Positions 33,363 through 44,800 of a stretch of DNA of 64,000 nucleotides are shown here, piece after piece. The DNA lies in contig CM043967.1 in NCBI GenBank assembly GCA_014529385.2, forward strand, positions 128,563,182 to 128,627,181. The letters are read 5' to 3'. Position 1 is the stretch's first letter. Each line of letters opens with the position of its first letter. The position numbers and the translations under genes were made by a program. Origin of the DNA: Adiantum capillus-veneris. Taxonomy: Eukaryota > Streptophyta > Polypodiopsida > Polypodiales > Pteridaceae. The notes below the pieces were generated by a model. It saw nothing but the letters and a program-made list of their open reading frames with translations. It was not told where the DNA came from and did not search any database.

Positions 33363-33830
33363 TTATGTCGATCTATCAACTGGATAACGCACCCTCTCTG
33401 ATCTTCTCAACTGTGGTGCACTCTTCTCTTCAACTCTTGCATATGGGGGTACATATTTCTCAATATGCTTACTGCCAAGTGTCCTCAAATGTGGTAAACC
33501 ATGCTCTTCATCGAGGATTTCATCTCCAGAACTCTCTTCAACCACTTTCTTCTTGCCTTTCTCGTCTTGCTTCTTATCTCGCAAACAACCACTCCATGGG
33601 TTGACACTTCCTGTACTCTCCTCTTCCATATGTGGTCCTGAAATAGTTCTTGTTGATGGTCCTGGCTTATCAACAACATGACGCACATCCTCTTGCTCTT
33701 CATACTCATCTTCTATCATCACTGGCTTTGGTTTATACCATGGCTCATGCTCACAAAATCTGACATCTCTACTGACATAAACTTGACATCTTGTCGTAGG
33801 ATCATAGCACTTATAAACTTTCTTTTCAAC
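33363..33830 (-). pseudogene. Copia integrase-RT linker
   Basis: A charged, Ser/Glu-rich stretch (33363-33722) ending RRSERVRYPVDRST, a common junction before RT. The remainder contains stops. Confidence 0.75.
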
Positions 33831-34497
33831 TCAATAGCCCAAGAATATACACTTCACTACCTTTGGCTCCATCTTATTTCTTGCTTCATTTGGCACATGA
33901 ACATAGAAAACACATCCAAAAATTTTCATGTAGGAAACTGTTGGCTTGATCCCATAAAGTCTCTCATAAGATGAAATTTCATGAATGGCAGCTATTGGTG
34001 TTCGATTCATAATGTGTACTGCTGTATGAACTGCTTCAGCCCAATATGTTAATGGCATATTCATCTCATTCATCATGGCTCTTGCAATCTCTGCCATGAC
34101 TCTATTCTTTCTCTCAGCAACTCCATTTTGTTGTGGTGTGTATCTACAAGTAATCTATCTTCTTATGCCTTGTTCATGTAAGTAATCATCAAAACTCTGT
34201 CACATGTACTCTCCCCCTCCATTTGTATGTAGGCATTTAATTTGACAACCATTCTCTTTCTCAACCATAACTTTGAACTCCAAGAATACCTCAAATGCCT
34301 CTGACTTTGCCTTTAGAAAGTAAACCCATGTCATTCTGATGTAATCATCCGTGAATGTGATAAAATATCGACAACCATTTGGCGTAGCATGATCACAAGG
34401 TCCCCAAATATCTGAATGAACAATTTCCAAAGGACTTTGGCTAATTCTCCCCCTCTTTGGAAATGGTAAACGAGATTGCTTTCCAAATTGACAAGCT
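33831..34497 (-). pseudogene. Copia integrase core
   Basis: VHSDIWGPCDHATPNGCRYF (first Asp) and CLHTNGGGEY, where the second catalytic Asp is Asn (normally TD-x-GGE), lie in 34200-34430. NEMNMPLTYWAEAV and the YERLYGIKP segment lie in 33831-34097. The frame is broken between 34097 and 34200, where the Glu motif would lie. Confidence 0.85.
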
Positions 34498-36117
34498 TCA
34501 CAAACATGCTAAATTCAATCTGCCAAACTTTGGTAATCCACGTACAATTTGATTTGATTGCAAATGCTTTAGTCTTCTAAAATTGACATGACCAATCCTC
34601 TTATGCCATAACTCTGCCCAATTATCTTGAGTGGCTGACTTGTTTGCATACATACCACTGTGTAAACATGGATCTCCAGCTTCCAATGAGAACAAGCGAC
34701 CTTTCTTTCTTCCACGTGCCAATATCTTGCCTGGTCTGCCTTTGTGAATCTCCTCTATGAAGCAGCCATAACGATTAAAACAGACTTGCAACCCGTGATC
34801 TGTCATTTGTCCAACTGATGCTAAATTCTTTGTGATTGAAGGCACATATAGAACATCTCCCAATGTGTTGTATTTCCCATCTTTTTCTAGCAATGGAACT
34901 GAACCAACATGCGTAATCCGATGCATAGTATCATCACCTGTAGTGACAAACTCATCCTCTTCTAATTTCTCTTTTCTGTCAAACCATTCACCATGATATG
35001 TCATATGATTTGTGGCACCACTATCTAAATACCAATCATTTGTATGATGTGGCTCCACCATGCTTCCAACAACATGCTTCATAGGAAATAAATGTCCACT
35101 TGATCTATTGTCATATATATTTTGATCATGAGGATTGTATCCAGCAAAGTTTCCTCCATGTTTGCCATAACCTCGGCCTCTTCCACCACGATCACAATTT
35201 TGATTTAGCCTTGTGTAACATTCTCTTTCAAAGTGACCATAAATGCCACATCTGTTACAATATTCATCTCTTTGAGGATGTACAAATCGTCCACCTCCAC
35301 GTCCACGAGGTCGGGCTCTCCCCCTACCTCTTTGGCTATAATCATTGTAACTTTGACTTTGTTGGTTTTTCCATTGACCTCTTCTAGCATTGTTTCCACG
35401 ACCATAGTTTCCTCTTCCACCTCTATTGTTTCCACGACCTCTAGAGTAAAAAACCTGATCTCTAGAATTGTTATTTGATGTAGAAGGACTTGAGTTGCCT
35501 AACTTCACCTCTTCTTGCAAACAAAGGTTTACTAACTCTTCAAAATCAGGTGTGTGTCCTCGAACAAATATAGATGTATCCAATGACTTGTATTCCAGTC
35601 CCAAACCATTCAATGTCACTGAAACTAAGTCATCATCTGGAACTTCAACATTAATACTCACAAGATCTTCCTGTATTTGCTTTATCTTTGTCACATAATC
35701 TGATATGGATCTATTTCCTCGCCATACACAATGTAACCTTTGCTTCAAGTGAAATTTTCGTGGTTCTGTATTGGAGCTGTTCATTCTTGCTAGTATCTCT
35801 TCCTTTGGAGATTGAGCCTTCTTCACATGTGGTATAAAGAAGTCACTAATGCATAGTGAAATCCAAAGCATCACTTTCCTTGAATTCTCGATCCACTTCT
35901 TGTAAGCTTCTACTCCTGCTTGCCATGTTTTATGTGCTTCAACATTCTCTCTATTGGGTTCCAAACCAACCTCGGGACACTCTTGTTCACCTGTAATGTA
36001 ATCCCGTAAACCTTTGCCCATGATAAAGTTTTCCATCCTGTAAGACCATATGTTGTAGTTCTCTCTGGTCACCTTCTCTCCAACACTATGTGTGACTTGA
36101 GTTGAACTTTCTGCCAT
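34498..36117 (-). CDS. Copia gag, protease and pre-integrase
   Basis: I chose ATG 36115-36117 (MAESSTQV) over upstream in-frame codons because it starts the usual copia gag domain: NYNIWSYRMENFIMGKGLRDY, then HCVWRGNRSISDYVTKIKQIQ. The nucleic-acid region is RGR-rich with one CCHC knuckle, C-NRC-GIYGH-FEREC. Protease: WYLDSGATNHMT with the D-S-G loop. GAG_pre-integrase: LWHKRIGHVNFRRLKHLQ. About 540 residues open without a stop, ending at the integrase frame break. The RG-rich block suggests RNA binding. Packaged particles form in the cytoplasm. Confidence 0.9.
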   Translation of the reverse strand: MAESSTQVTHSVGEKVTRENYNIWSYRMENFIMGKGLRDYITGEQECPEVGLEPNRENVEAHKTWQAGVEAYKKWIENSRKVMLWISLCISDFFIPHVKKAQSPKEEILARMNSSNTEPRKFHLKQRLHCVWRGNRSISDYVTKIKQIQEDLVSINVEVPDDDLVSVTLNGLGLEYKSLDTSIFVRGHTPDFEELVNLCLQEEVKLGNSSPSTSNNNSRDQVFYSRGRGNNRGGRGNYGRGNNARRGQWKNQQSQSYNDYSQRGRGRARPRGRGGGRFVHPQRDEYCNRCGIYGHFERECYTRLNQNCDRGGRGRGYGKHGGNFAGYNPHDQNIYDNRSSGHLFPMKHVVGSMVEPHHTNDWYLDSGATNHMTYHGEWFDRKEKLEEDEFVTTGDDTMHRITHVGSVPLLEKDGKYNTLGDVLYVPSITKNLASVGQMTDHGLQVCFNRYGCFIEEIHKGRPGKILARGRKKGRLFSLEAGDPCLHSGMYANKSATQDNWAELWHKRIGHVNFRRLKHLQSNQIVRGLPKFGRLNLACL

Positions 36118-36195
36118 CTTCACTCTCTCAATTTCTTCCAAAGGATTTTGACAAAATTTTGGCAGAGTTTCGTTTGTATTTGGACAATATCTCAA

Positions 36196-37002
36196 GTGAC
36201 AATCTCAACCAAAGTGCTCCTAAACACTGACAAAAAATCTCTCACAGCCAAGGGAAAATCCACTGACTCACTTTGCCACAGACTGACTCAATACTATGCA
36301 TAAATACTCTAAAACAATGTCCACATGGACATGTATGCAAATGCAATCCATACGATGTCCTGTACCACATATCCATACATCCACCTTCTTCCCATAGTCG
36401 TAAACGACATATGAGGTCTTTCGCAGGGCCAGTCGGGGGTTCGCTCCAGTACCTAATCCACCTTTCCAAGGTACCAAATCTCCCAAGGAAAGGCTTCAAA
36501 AAACCTCACTCGACCCTCACAAAGGCTGCAGTTTTCCAAAATACATTAACCGCATATCCATACATAACCACAAAGTACTCAATCTGACAATATAATCGCC
36601 TCAACTTCTTCCCACAACCTTTCTTACATAGGCGGTTGTCCATAACGGACCCACAACAACCAAACATAATCTTCGATAACACAATATCATGATGCAAAAG
36701 CTCTATGTCGCTCTCCAAAACCTGTGTAAATGCTGAATTCTTCACTTGTAACCTGTAAATCTACTGCCGAGTGCAAAACTGGACATCTCTTATGCTTGTG
36801 TGAGTTGGCTATTTGCTGCAGAAAATTGCAGATTTTGGAAAATCTGAGTATGCCAATGCGTCCGGAATGCCCAAAAACATAAAGATAGACTCTTGGATCA
36901 CTATATTCCGAGTTCGTGTGAGGGAGTTATGACCAAAAAACCTCTTTTTGGCTGTTTTCCAGAGCTGCGGAAATCTGTGTATTGACTGTAACTCCTTAAA
37001 CT
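36196..37002 (-). other. Copia 5' leader
   Basis: About 800 bases between PBS and gag with no convincing ORF. This is longer than the usual copia leader of roughly 100 bases. Short frames on both strands overlap one another and look spurious. Confidence 0.6.
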
Positions 37003-37016
37003 GAGATCTGATACCA
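37003..37016 (-). other. Copia PBS (initiator Met tRNA type)
   Basis: TGGTATCAGATCTC on the - strand, three bases from the LTR end, is the common plant PBS complementary to the initiator methionine tRNA 3' end (one or two changes from TGGTATCAGAGC). Confidence 0.85.
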
Positions 37017-37019
37017 CTT

Positions 37020-37247
37020 TGTAGAGTGCACAGGTGATGGAGAAGGTAGGAAAGAAGACTACATACACACACCAACACACATCGAGACACACACACACAA
37101 TCGTTACCCTGCAGCAACCATTCAACATGCTGCTCTCCTCTTCTTCTCTTTTAACTATTATCCAAAGTATATTTACAACATACTATAGTCAGTGTCCGGC
37201 CGCCCATAGCACAATGAACATATTATTTAACATCATATTCTTTAACA
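37020..37247 (-). repeat. Copia 5' LTR (228 bp)
   Basis: On the - strand it begins TGTTAAAGAATATG and ends CACTCTACA. Both edges are clear: the PBS is three bases from the 3' edge and element 2 LTR sequence follows the 5' edge. The size is short for copia. No second copy is present. Confidence 0.8.
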
Positions 37248-39378
37248 GTGTACATACCCCATAATATTTATTTTTACAAAATAAACCCATGCATTTCATC
37301 CCTCATCCTCGTGGGAGTCAAAATTTGTTTCTACATTGTCACTCACTTTCACTATATATTTTCTCGCTTGCATATTTTCCTCTTTCACCCAAAAAGAAAC
37401 TAAAATACTCCTATCATGATAGTCCTTCATGGTACTTACACATATTTTTTTCCATACACCATGTGCTCATAAAGACAAGGGCTAAAAATCCAAGCATTAG
37501 GTCTATCATGTGTAATTGTTTTTTATTCTTCAAAATTCATCATCCATGCATGTGGCAAGAACCACTTGGATTCCTTAGGTCCTGGCATGACTCATGGGGG
37601 GCTCACCTTTGGATGTATAAGGAGAATTCAACCAAAAAGGGTCCTACATAAGCACCTTTGCAATCCCACAATACACAGCTTTTTGGGCGAATTTTGGCAC
37701 CCTTCTATCATTCAAAATAGCAAAAGCTGTCAATATAAAAATGAAGCTCGTGAGTTGAATTATTTTACATAAATATTTCAACATTTTTGGAGAAAAGCAC
37801 GAATTTTGGTGAATTGTTTTGTGCCACCCAGTCTGCCCACTCTATGCACACAAGGATCCTCTCACTCTTCTCTCACATTTTCACACTCCCACCCACATAC
37901 ACACTCATCCCTCTCCATCATCCTTTCAAATGTATAGATTTCCATGCCCTCTCACCTTCTTCACCATCTCTCCTTCCCCTCTTACCACCATAGCCTTCTA
38001 CATACATATATGCTCTCATACCGCTCTCTACTACCCCCAAATTACAATTTCATGCTGACTCCTCTAAAAGGCATGAATTTTTAGCACTTTATCCTTGCAT
38101 AACCTCTACAAATCAGAGGTTTTTCATCAATAATCCTCATCTTCATCATGGAGATCAACCGTGAAGGCGGTGCAAGAAGCAGAAGTAGAAGAAGAAGAAG
38201 AACTGGCGGTCATTTTCATAAGGGTGGGTCCATAATTCTTAGAGGTTTCATCAATCTCAAGAGCTCATCCACCTCATTCACCCTTGGTTCCTCGACAATC
38301 AAGTCATCATCACTTTTGTAAATATGCCACTAACATTTTCTAGTGATCACTAACAACTAACCCTTCTTGTAAATTGCACCCTCTACTATCTACTAGAGTA
38401 GGCACCTCCAAGTTACTCATCTCACTCTCAATAATTCTCCCCCTTGAGCCCACATCCATGTGGCTTAAGGGATAAGGAAGACCCACTCCCATTTAAAAAA
38501 TAAAAATATTTTCTAATCTCTTGTTTTGTCAATAAAATTGATTAGAACTAATCCTAATCAAAGCTTCCAAAAACCTATAAATAGAACCCATCTCTACTTG
38601 TAAAAGGCATCTCTACACCATTGCACACTAGATTGAGCGTAGCACATGCCAGTTCTATCTTGGTTGTAAGGAGAGAGAAAGCTTTCTATACACCATCACT
38701 TTGGTGCATAGAAAAGCTTGAGCTAGTTTAGTGAGTGCGAATAGAAGATATTCCTTCTACCATTGTTGTATCTACCCCAACATCAATGAATTGGTAGTTT
38801 TGGGTGAAATTTCATGTCCAAAGGCTCACGCTTCTCCTCGAATTTGGCTTGACAAACTTATTAAGCTTCATAAGGTGACTTGTTTCATTGAAGGTTGTTG
38901 TTTTGTTGCTTGTCCTTGTGATTCATTGGCTATTTTTGGTTGGCTACCATTGTAAAAGGGTGGATGGTGAGAGGGCTCTCATAACCCTAAGACAGTGTGA
39001 TAGTGATGCTATAACCAAATCTTGTCACTTGAATCCGCAAGCTCTAGGTGACTTCTTGACCAAATCACAAGGTTGAAGCTAAGTTGTACACCATCCTTCT
39101 CTCTCTCTCTCTTGTGTTTTAGTGCGTGAGAGTGTTCCATTGGTGTTAGGGTTAGTGTAAAGTCCTTACTTGATTTTGGGTTGCTCTAACAATTCTCCTC
39201 TTTTTTGCTTCCTAGTTCGCTTTTAAACTAGGTGGTGCCCCTTGTGAAGTTGGGTTTTGGCTGTGGGTTTGTTGTTTTGTTGTGTTTGTGGTTGCCCCAG
39301 CCCCAATTGAGCAGCACGGGAGCCTTGGGGGGTGTATAGAGGTCGCCTCTCTTGTTGCCCGCCCCAGACCCCCCCTCA
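37248..39378 (+). repeat. 5' LTR of element 2, lacking its first part
   Basis: It aligns with element 1 LTR from its AC/CCTCATCC region to the CCTCA end. TATAAATA at 38575-38582. It is clearly diverged from element 1 (many substitutions and indels) except in the last 150 bases. Copia separates it from its own start. Confidence 0.8.
38575..38582 (+). promoter_or_regulatory. TATA box in element 2 LTR
   Basis: TATAAATA in the context CCTATAAATAGA, at the position equivalent to 6009 in element 1. Confidence 0.65.
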
Positions 39379-39382
39379 ATTT

Positions 39383-39398
39383 TGGTGCCCCCACTGAG
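39383..39398 (+). other. Primer binding site of element 2
   Basis: TGGTGCCCCCACTGAG, identical to element 1, four bases after the LTR end at 39378. Confidence 0.7.
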
Positions 39399-39453
39399 GA
39401 CGGCTTGTGTCCTTTTGTGTAGGATCAACCTTTATCATAGTCAAGAAGTTTGC

Positions 39454-39648
39454 ATGAATCACGAGAATTTGTATGATCCCTTTATTCCCATTGCAAGGCA
39501 AAAGGTACACATAATTGTTAGTACTAAGTTGCAATTTCAACGTGTAATTCGTAGAATTTTAGGTCCTCTTAGGTTGGCCGAGATAAACGCTTCAGTAAAT
39601 CCTTTTATTTTGCCTCTCATTAGGTACGACCTTAGTCTGGACGTCTAA
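39454..39648 (+). CDS. Leader ORF A1 copy in element 2 (64 aa)
   Basis: It starts at the same MNHENLYDPF as A1 in element 1 and is nearly identical up to DLSLDV, then stops at TAA 39646-39648 instead of running six residues further. Few changes are seen here although the LTRs are strongly diverged, which points to selection or recent exchange. Confidence 0.5.
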   Translation: MNHENLYDPFIPIARQKVHIIVSTKLQFQRVIRRILGPLRLAEINASVNPFILPLIRYDLSLDV

Positions 39649-39687
39649 ATTTTTGTTTTGTTTTAAGAATTAGAGAATGCATAGACC

Positions 39688-39906
39688 ATGGATAATGGCC
39701 CAGGAATAGAGGTTTTCACCTTTCATTTCACTCCACACATTAGAGTAAACATTGCAATTAGTAGAAAAATCCATTTTCAACAACGTATGGTGTTCATGTT
39801 TGGTGCACAAAGAGTAGGAGAAATTCTCGCATCACCAAACCCTGTCATCCTACCTCTTATTAATTATCATAGGAAATTTGATGTGAATATTTTTATTTTG
39901 TTGTAG
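39688..39906 (+). CDS. Leader ORF A2 copy in element 2 (72 aa)
   Basis: Same length as A2 in element 1, with a handful of substitutions, mostly in the last ten residues (YHRKFDVNIFILL against YHTSFDVHVFILF). gag begins 87 bases downstream, with no B ORFs between. Confidence 0.5.
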   Translation: MDNGPGIEVFTFHFTPHIRVNIAISRKIHFQQRMVFMFGAQRVGEILASPNPVILPLINYHRKFDVNIFILL

Positions 39907-39993
39907 AATAGATTGCAATTTAGAAAATATTATTGTGTAAATCTTTTAAAGAAAGAAAAAACAAAAAACGTGCGTCACTTTGAAATCAATTCA

Positions 39994-40580
39994 ATGCAGA
40001 GCCAACGCCAAATGTCTGGATATCCTCTTTTCTTTGGAGAGCCTGGAGAGGATGCAGAATTATTTTTAACGAATTTCAAGATGTCTTGCCGTATCAACAG
40101 GATAGTAACTGATCAAGAACGTGTAGAAATGTTTGAGGTGGTCCTTAGGAAAGATGCTAGCACTTGGTTTGATTCTTTGCCTAAGGAAGTTAAGGGGAAT
40201 TACACAGAAGTTTTGAATCGTTTCAAGAAATACTTCTTTGATCCCCAAAACACTCAAAAACTATGGCAAGACATTGTTTCTCATAAGCAAAAAGATTTAG
40301 ATGACTACTACTTGTACAAGCAAGAGTTTCTACGTCTTTGGACTCTATGGATACGAAATGTTGCTAACCGTGGTGATGATGCATAATTTCTAAAGAAGGA
40401 GAGGTTCATATCCGGACTCTTTTCTGACCTTAAGGTAAAAGTTGAGGCCGGTGCACCTGCTACCTTTGATGCAGCTGGAACTAGGGCTGTTGAGAAATAT
40501 AGGAAACTCAAGTGCTAAAGGGGGGGAGGTTCCAATAGAAGATCTTAGACCCAAAGGTAAGTCACAAGAATCAACATCAA
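39994..40580 (+). pseudogene. gag: gag start of element 2, truncated
   Basis: It starts at ATG 39994 with QSQRQMSGYPLFFGEPGEDA as in element 1. A stop at about 40384 and a frame disturbance at about 40518 interrupt the capsid domain. At about 40580 the sequence jumps from gag (equivalent to 9112 in element 1) to RT (equivalent to 11008), removing knuckle, protease and most of RT. The break sits at a short shared TC(A/G)AG. Confidence 0.85.
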
Positions 40581-41073
40581 GCATTCTTTGGAAAGTCAAT
40601 CAGGGTGTTCATTGATGATTTTTGCATTTATAGCCCAAAATCATTGCATCTACAAAAGGTCGAAGAAGGTTTTAAAAAACTTTACGACATGGGAGGTCAA
40701 CTCAACCCCGACAAGTGCCACATAGGTGAGGATGAAGTGATCTTGCTTGGTCACAAGGTTTCCTATAAAGGTATTGAGGTGGATCTAGCAAAGGAAAAAG
40801 CTCTCATTGAGCTACCATCACCAAAGAGTCTTAAGAAGGTCATCTCATTCATTCAAAAGGTGAAGTATATATCACGCTTCATTCACTTAGCCCCAAAGTT
40901 ACTTCACCCTTTGCAAAAGTTGACACAACAAGTAGAATTTGCATGGTCTGATGATCTTGAAGAGTATTTTTGTAATATTAAAGTGATTCTGTCAGAGCTA
41001 CCAACACTCATGCCTCCTTGTTGGGAGTACACATTCTTTGTTAGCTCCAGTGTTGGGAAGGAAACAATTGGTG
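40581..41073 (+). pseudogene. pol: RT C-terminus of element 2, truncated
   Basis: It starts inside the FFGKSIRVFIDDFCIY catalytic block and runs through LGHKVSYKGIEVDL and FVSSSVGKETIGA into the first RNase H domain, open throughout. It retains two bases (near 40998) that are missing from element 1 at about 11428, so it shows the parental frame there. It ends abruptly at 41074. Confidence 0.85.
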
Positions 41074-41074
41074 C

Positions 41075-41639
41075 ATGCAGATTCATAGAATTTATTCTTT
41101 CTGCATCTTTTTGCACTGCAAGTGCAATCTCTACTGGAGATTTATTATGAGTTTACACCTTGCCAAGTACTTGCTTAGGATTGGTGTCTGTGGTTGGATG
41201 GTCTAAGCTCTATTAGCTTACTCCAGTCCAACTTGCTTTCAACCTAGTTGGCTATCTCCACTCCATATCAAATATATGCCTAGATACTCAATGGTTTAGT
41301 CCTAGTTTATCGTCAACCGTGGAAGACTGTCTGTAAGTGGTTGGGGGAAAGCAACTCCCTATTACTGTTGCTATTCATCCCATGTTGGATGGGCATCTAA
41401 GAGCATACGTTAGCACAAAGCATTCTAAATGGGCGATTCTCTTCCTATTCTAGAATTTGCTTAGGTTTTCCGCTTTGAACACCTGTTGTGGTGGTGTTGG
41501 ATACCGATTCAATAGTTTCATAAGTCAAGGACTTAGTAGGTGTACTGACAAAGCATGTTGGCATGTAACCTTCATTAGGGTGAACATGTAGTTCCGTGTG
41601 TTCCAAAATGTTCAACAGTCTCACATGAGGAAACTCCCT
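41075..41639. other. Unassigned stretch
   Basis: Nothing recognisable on either strand. It lies between the truncation of element 2 and the tail of another Ty3 element and may be decayed pol of the latter. Confidence 0.5.
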
Positions 41640-41941
41640 ATTCTGTCCCTAAGTAGCTATGAGATTTTCAAGATACCCATGCCAGTTGGAAATTTGGCTC
41701 ACAACTTCATGGAAAGTTGTGCCAATTGAGTTACCTTTTAGATACACGTGGTTGCAAAAGGACAACAATGTGAAAAATCAAGATGTTGCTCTTGGTTTCA
41801 TTGAACCTCCTCACTGCACCAAGTATCATATGCAGAATTGGCTCGCGTATGGGATGCCAATAAGGTAAACATCAGTGTTCTTATGAAGATACTACCACTT
41901 GTGTTTTCGAGGACGAAAACGCTTCTCCAAGGGGGGGGTAA
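41640..41941 (+). pseudogene. Tail of another Ty3 polyprotein and PPT
   Basis: A broken + strand frame ends with FRGRKRFSKGG, the conserved close of many plant Ty3 polyproteins (F-E-D-E-N..GG). AAGGGGGGGG (41930-41938) is a polypurine tract just before TGTCAGGCC. The upstream part is too decayed to assign. Confidence 0.5.
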
Positions 41942-42100
41942 TGTCAGGCCAAGGGCCACCCTGGAGGTCAAGGACCTGGCGAAGGGCCGGCTGCCCAGTA
42001 GAGAAGGGATCCTAGGGCTAGGAGGCTATAAAAGGGAGGTTGGGCGGAGGATTCGGACATGGCACTTCCAGGGTTTCATGGAGAGGGTCCACTTCTTTTG
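41942..42100 (+). repeat. Start of a Ty3 LTR with TATA box
   Basis: It begins TGTCAGGCCAAGGGCC directly after a PPT. GC-rich and unlike the surrounding AT-rich DNA. CTATAAAA at 42026-42033 is a good TATA box. The right edge is not defined; LINE sequence follows. Confidence 0.55.
42026..42033 (+). promoter_or_regulatory. TATA box in Ty3 LTR
   Basis: CTATAAAA followed by GGGAGG, about 85 bases into the LTR. Confidence 0.5.
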
Positions 42101-42559
42101 ATTTCTAGGCATTGCTGATTAAAAGAAATATCCAGAGTTTCCATTTGAAGAATTACAAGGCTAGGAATGGACTAACCTTTGAAGAATTGGTGGTTTCCAA
42201 TGCTAACTTCACCCCTAGGGGTTTTGACCTTGTGTGCAAGTTTTGGAAAGCTTGAAACAACAGAAAAGCTGAATGGACTTCTCTGATAGAATGGTGTTCT
42301 TGGAGTTCATTTTGCTGCAAGACTCTATATGGTTTGATTGGTAAGAAAAGCTCAATGGTTGGAGCTTATCCAGAAGGGCGCATAAATGTTTTAAGGTAGG
42401 ATTGAAGAGTTGAAAGGATGTTTACAAGGAGGGGACTTGGCTCTCCAAAACTCAGCTCTTACAACAATTTTAGATTTCTCAAGGTGTGTTGACCTAGTCC
42501 TTAGCAAAATTTAGGCAATGCAAGTGTCTCACAATGCTACTTCAGGGGTTGTTCCTTCT

Positions 42560-43363
42560 CTTTGTTTAAGGTCTGCAGAACTATCTATGAATGCAAAGGG
42601 AACCTTGGCAAAATGGACGGTCAGCTAGTCGCAAATCTTAGGGGACTCGCTTGGAAGACAAGCAATGGAGCTTCAAATGTCAATGTATATGGGCATTTCC
42701 TCTCTCCATTAAGCATAGTTTCTTGTTGTGGCTCTTTTTGCACCAGGGGGTCTGGATAGGATCAAAGGCTAAAGCCATTGGTGTATCTAATGGTATTGCA
42801 CACTCATGTAAAGTCCATGAGGAAACCTTGTTTCACCTGTTCATCAACTATAAATATAACACCCTTTTGAAAGAGAATTCCAAGTGGCATGCTTTGTTGA
42901 GAATTCAAAGTTAACCAAGAGGTCTATCTTAATTGGTGAATGCAGGGGTACAAATATTCCTCTGTGGTGGACTTGTACGAGAGGAGCCCTTCTCTGGTAG
43001 ATTTGGATTGAAAGGAACAAAGCAATTTTTGGAGATATCGTTTTTTTTCATTCACCTTTCCCCGTTGATGTTGGCTTCAGAGGTGTAATGATGTAATTGG
43101 TTACTCATTCTTCTCAAGTTTCTTACTGTGATATCAAGAGTCTGCAAAAGGAGTTGAGATGGCAAAGATGGAGGATTGCGTGTTTGTCTTTCTATGAGCT
43201 TAGGAGAGATTCAAGGTCGTTTTAAGTTATCTAATTTTCCCTGATGCTCCCTTTCTACTCAGGCTTCTCTCTTTTGGCCACGATATTGCCCCTATCCTAT
43301 CTTAGGCGGTTGTACTTTCTTTTTCTCTAATCAATTCAATTGTTTTTCTCTATAAAAAAACAA
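42560..43363 (+). pseudogene. 3' end of an L1-type LINE
   Basis: Broken frames on the + strand give CIWAFPLSIKHSFLLWLFLHQ, SCKVHEETLFHLFINYKYN and then PLWWTCTRGALLW, a stop, IWIERNKAIF. This is the zinc-finger-like region after reverse transcriptase (zf-RVT) and the C-terminal W-x-x-RN block of plant L1 LINEs. The copy ends in CTATAAAAAAAC at about 43350-43363, a short poly(A). 5' truncated as is usual; its start is between 42100 and 42560. Inactive. Confidence 0.8.
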
Positions 43364-44800
43364 ACCTCCATTTTATAGTTTCTCCTCCCTTCCATATTTG
43401 ATGTCCGTGTCTGACCTTAGACCTTTTACATACTGAATAAAACCAATCTATTAAATCGAGTCCTAAGGTTACATGTTCCTCTTCTTATGCACGTGGCTTG
43501 TGAACACTTTTGTGGATGATTGGTCCTTGAGTTGATTATTCTCTTATGTACTTCGATTGAGTAGTACGACTTAGCTCTTGAGCTATTATTATTTATTTGA
43601 GATAAATAGGAAGGGGGGGTGCCAGGCATTGTGGTTACTACTTATATTAATATTCTAATATACGTAAACCCTCCGGGCTTGGAGGGGCCAGAAATTCGAA
43701 TAAGAACAGAACTTCAGAGAAAGTGCGGATCATTTGGAGCATGTGCCCGTGTTGTGGTGGCATATATCTCTCTATCATGTATGGATATATAGAGGCATAT
43801 TATGAGCCGAGCGATGACGAGCGATTGATTCATAAATATAATATAAATAAATATACATAATGGAATGCCCACGTATGAAGGAAGCAAGGATGTGATGATG
43901 GAGAGTTTGTTATTGCTGGTTGGAGAAAATGCCAACTGCTCAATGCAACTGCAAGCTCATGCTGACGCAGGCGTTGCACGCACAGGAATCGAGAAAGATT
44001 AGAGGTCTGCCAGCCTCTCTCTCTTCTCTCTCTCTCTCTCTCTCTCGGGCGTACCGACTTCTTGTTGGTCCTCCCTCACTCACGGTGTGGGGTCACACAC
44101 AATTGGTTTGTTATCAGTTGACCTTTTGTTCGACACACATGATGAACTTTGTGTTGGGTCACACATTTGGAAAACTTTGATGGTTTTTATGCAAATATGC
44201 CCAAAATCGGCATAGTTGCAAAAAGGTTAATATATTGATTCCATATCCAAATAAACTCATTTGTCAATAAGATTCCATGAATCTTCGATTATGCACTCTG
44301 CCTCCCTCCTCCCTCGACATCTCCTCCACCCCCTACCCCTTAGGTCACCATCGCTCATTCTCTCCTTCTATGCCTACGATCACCTACTACATGCGCTTGC
44401 TTTGTGCTAAGCTGCCACAAGGAAGCCGAAGGCCTGCAGGTGTGATGCATGGATATCTGGTTATATATTTATATATAGATAGATATAGAGATAGATAGTG
44501 TAGAGACATAGAAAGAGAGAGAGAGAGAGAGAGAAGGCTCTACAAGAGTGAGCGCACAAACATGAGCCTTGAAGGCATGTGTTTACGTGAGAGAGAAGTA
44601 GTTTTGTGTGTGGATTTTAGTGTGTGTGGAGAGTTGTGTGTGTGTGTGTGTGAGTGTGTGTGAGAGAGAGAGAGAGAGGAGAGAGAGAGAGGTTTGTGTG
44701 TTTCTAGTGAATTAAGAGAGGAGAACACGAGAGAATTCTCCACTTTTTTTTCCAAATGGGAACCTTTGTCCTCAAGCAATGATACTAGCAATGCATATTT
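43364..44800. repeat. Microsatellite-rich DNA without genes
   Basis: No coding region supported. It contains (CT)n at about 44018-44046, a TAGA-rich run at 44460-44500, (GA)n at 44511-44534 and a compound (GT)n(GA)n at 44632-44692. Confidence 0.65.

Larger units (their letters stand above)
32092..37247 (-). mobile_element. Ty1/Copia element, 3' end missing
   Basis: Order on the - strand: 5' LTR (37020-37247), PBS, 800-base leader, gag-protease-integrase-RT-RNase H. The 3' LTR and the last RNase H residues are gone: the frame ends at 32091 where the tandem unit begins. It lies within the 5' LTR of element 2, because LTR sequence resumes at 37248 on the right and LTR-start copies lie to the left. 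Confidence 0.85.
37248..41074 (+). mobile_element. Element 2: deleted relative of element 1
   Basis: It consists of the rest of a diverged element 1-type LTR (37248-39378), the PBS, leader ORFs A1 and A2, the gag start, an internal deletion, the C-terminal part of RT, and a truncation at 41074 in the RNase H region. The B ORF pair is absent. The start of its 5' LTR is represented by TGATAGCC at 31254 and 31721. The right end is not found. Confidence 0.85.
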
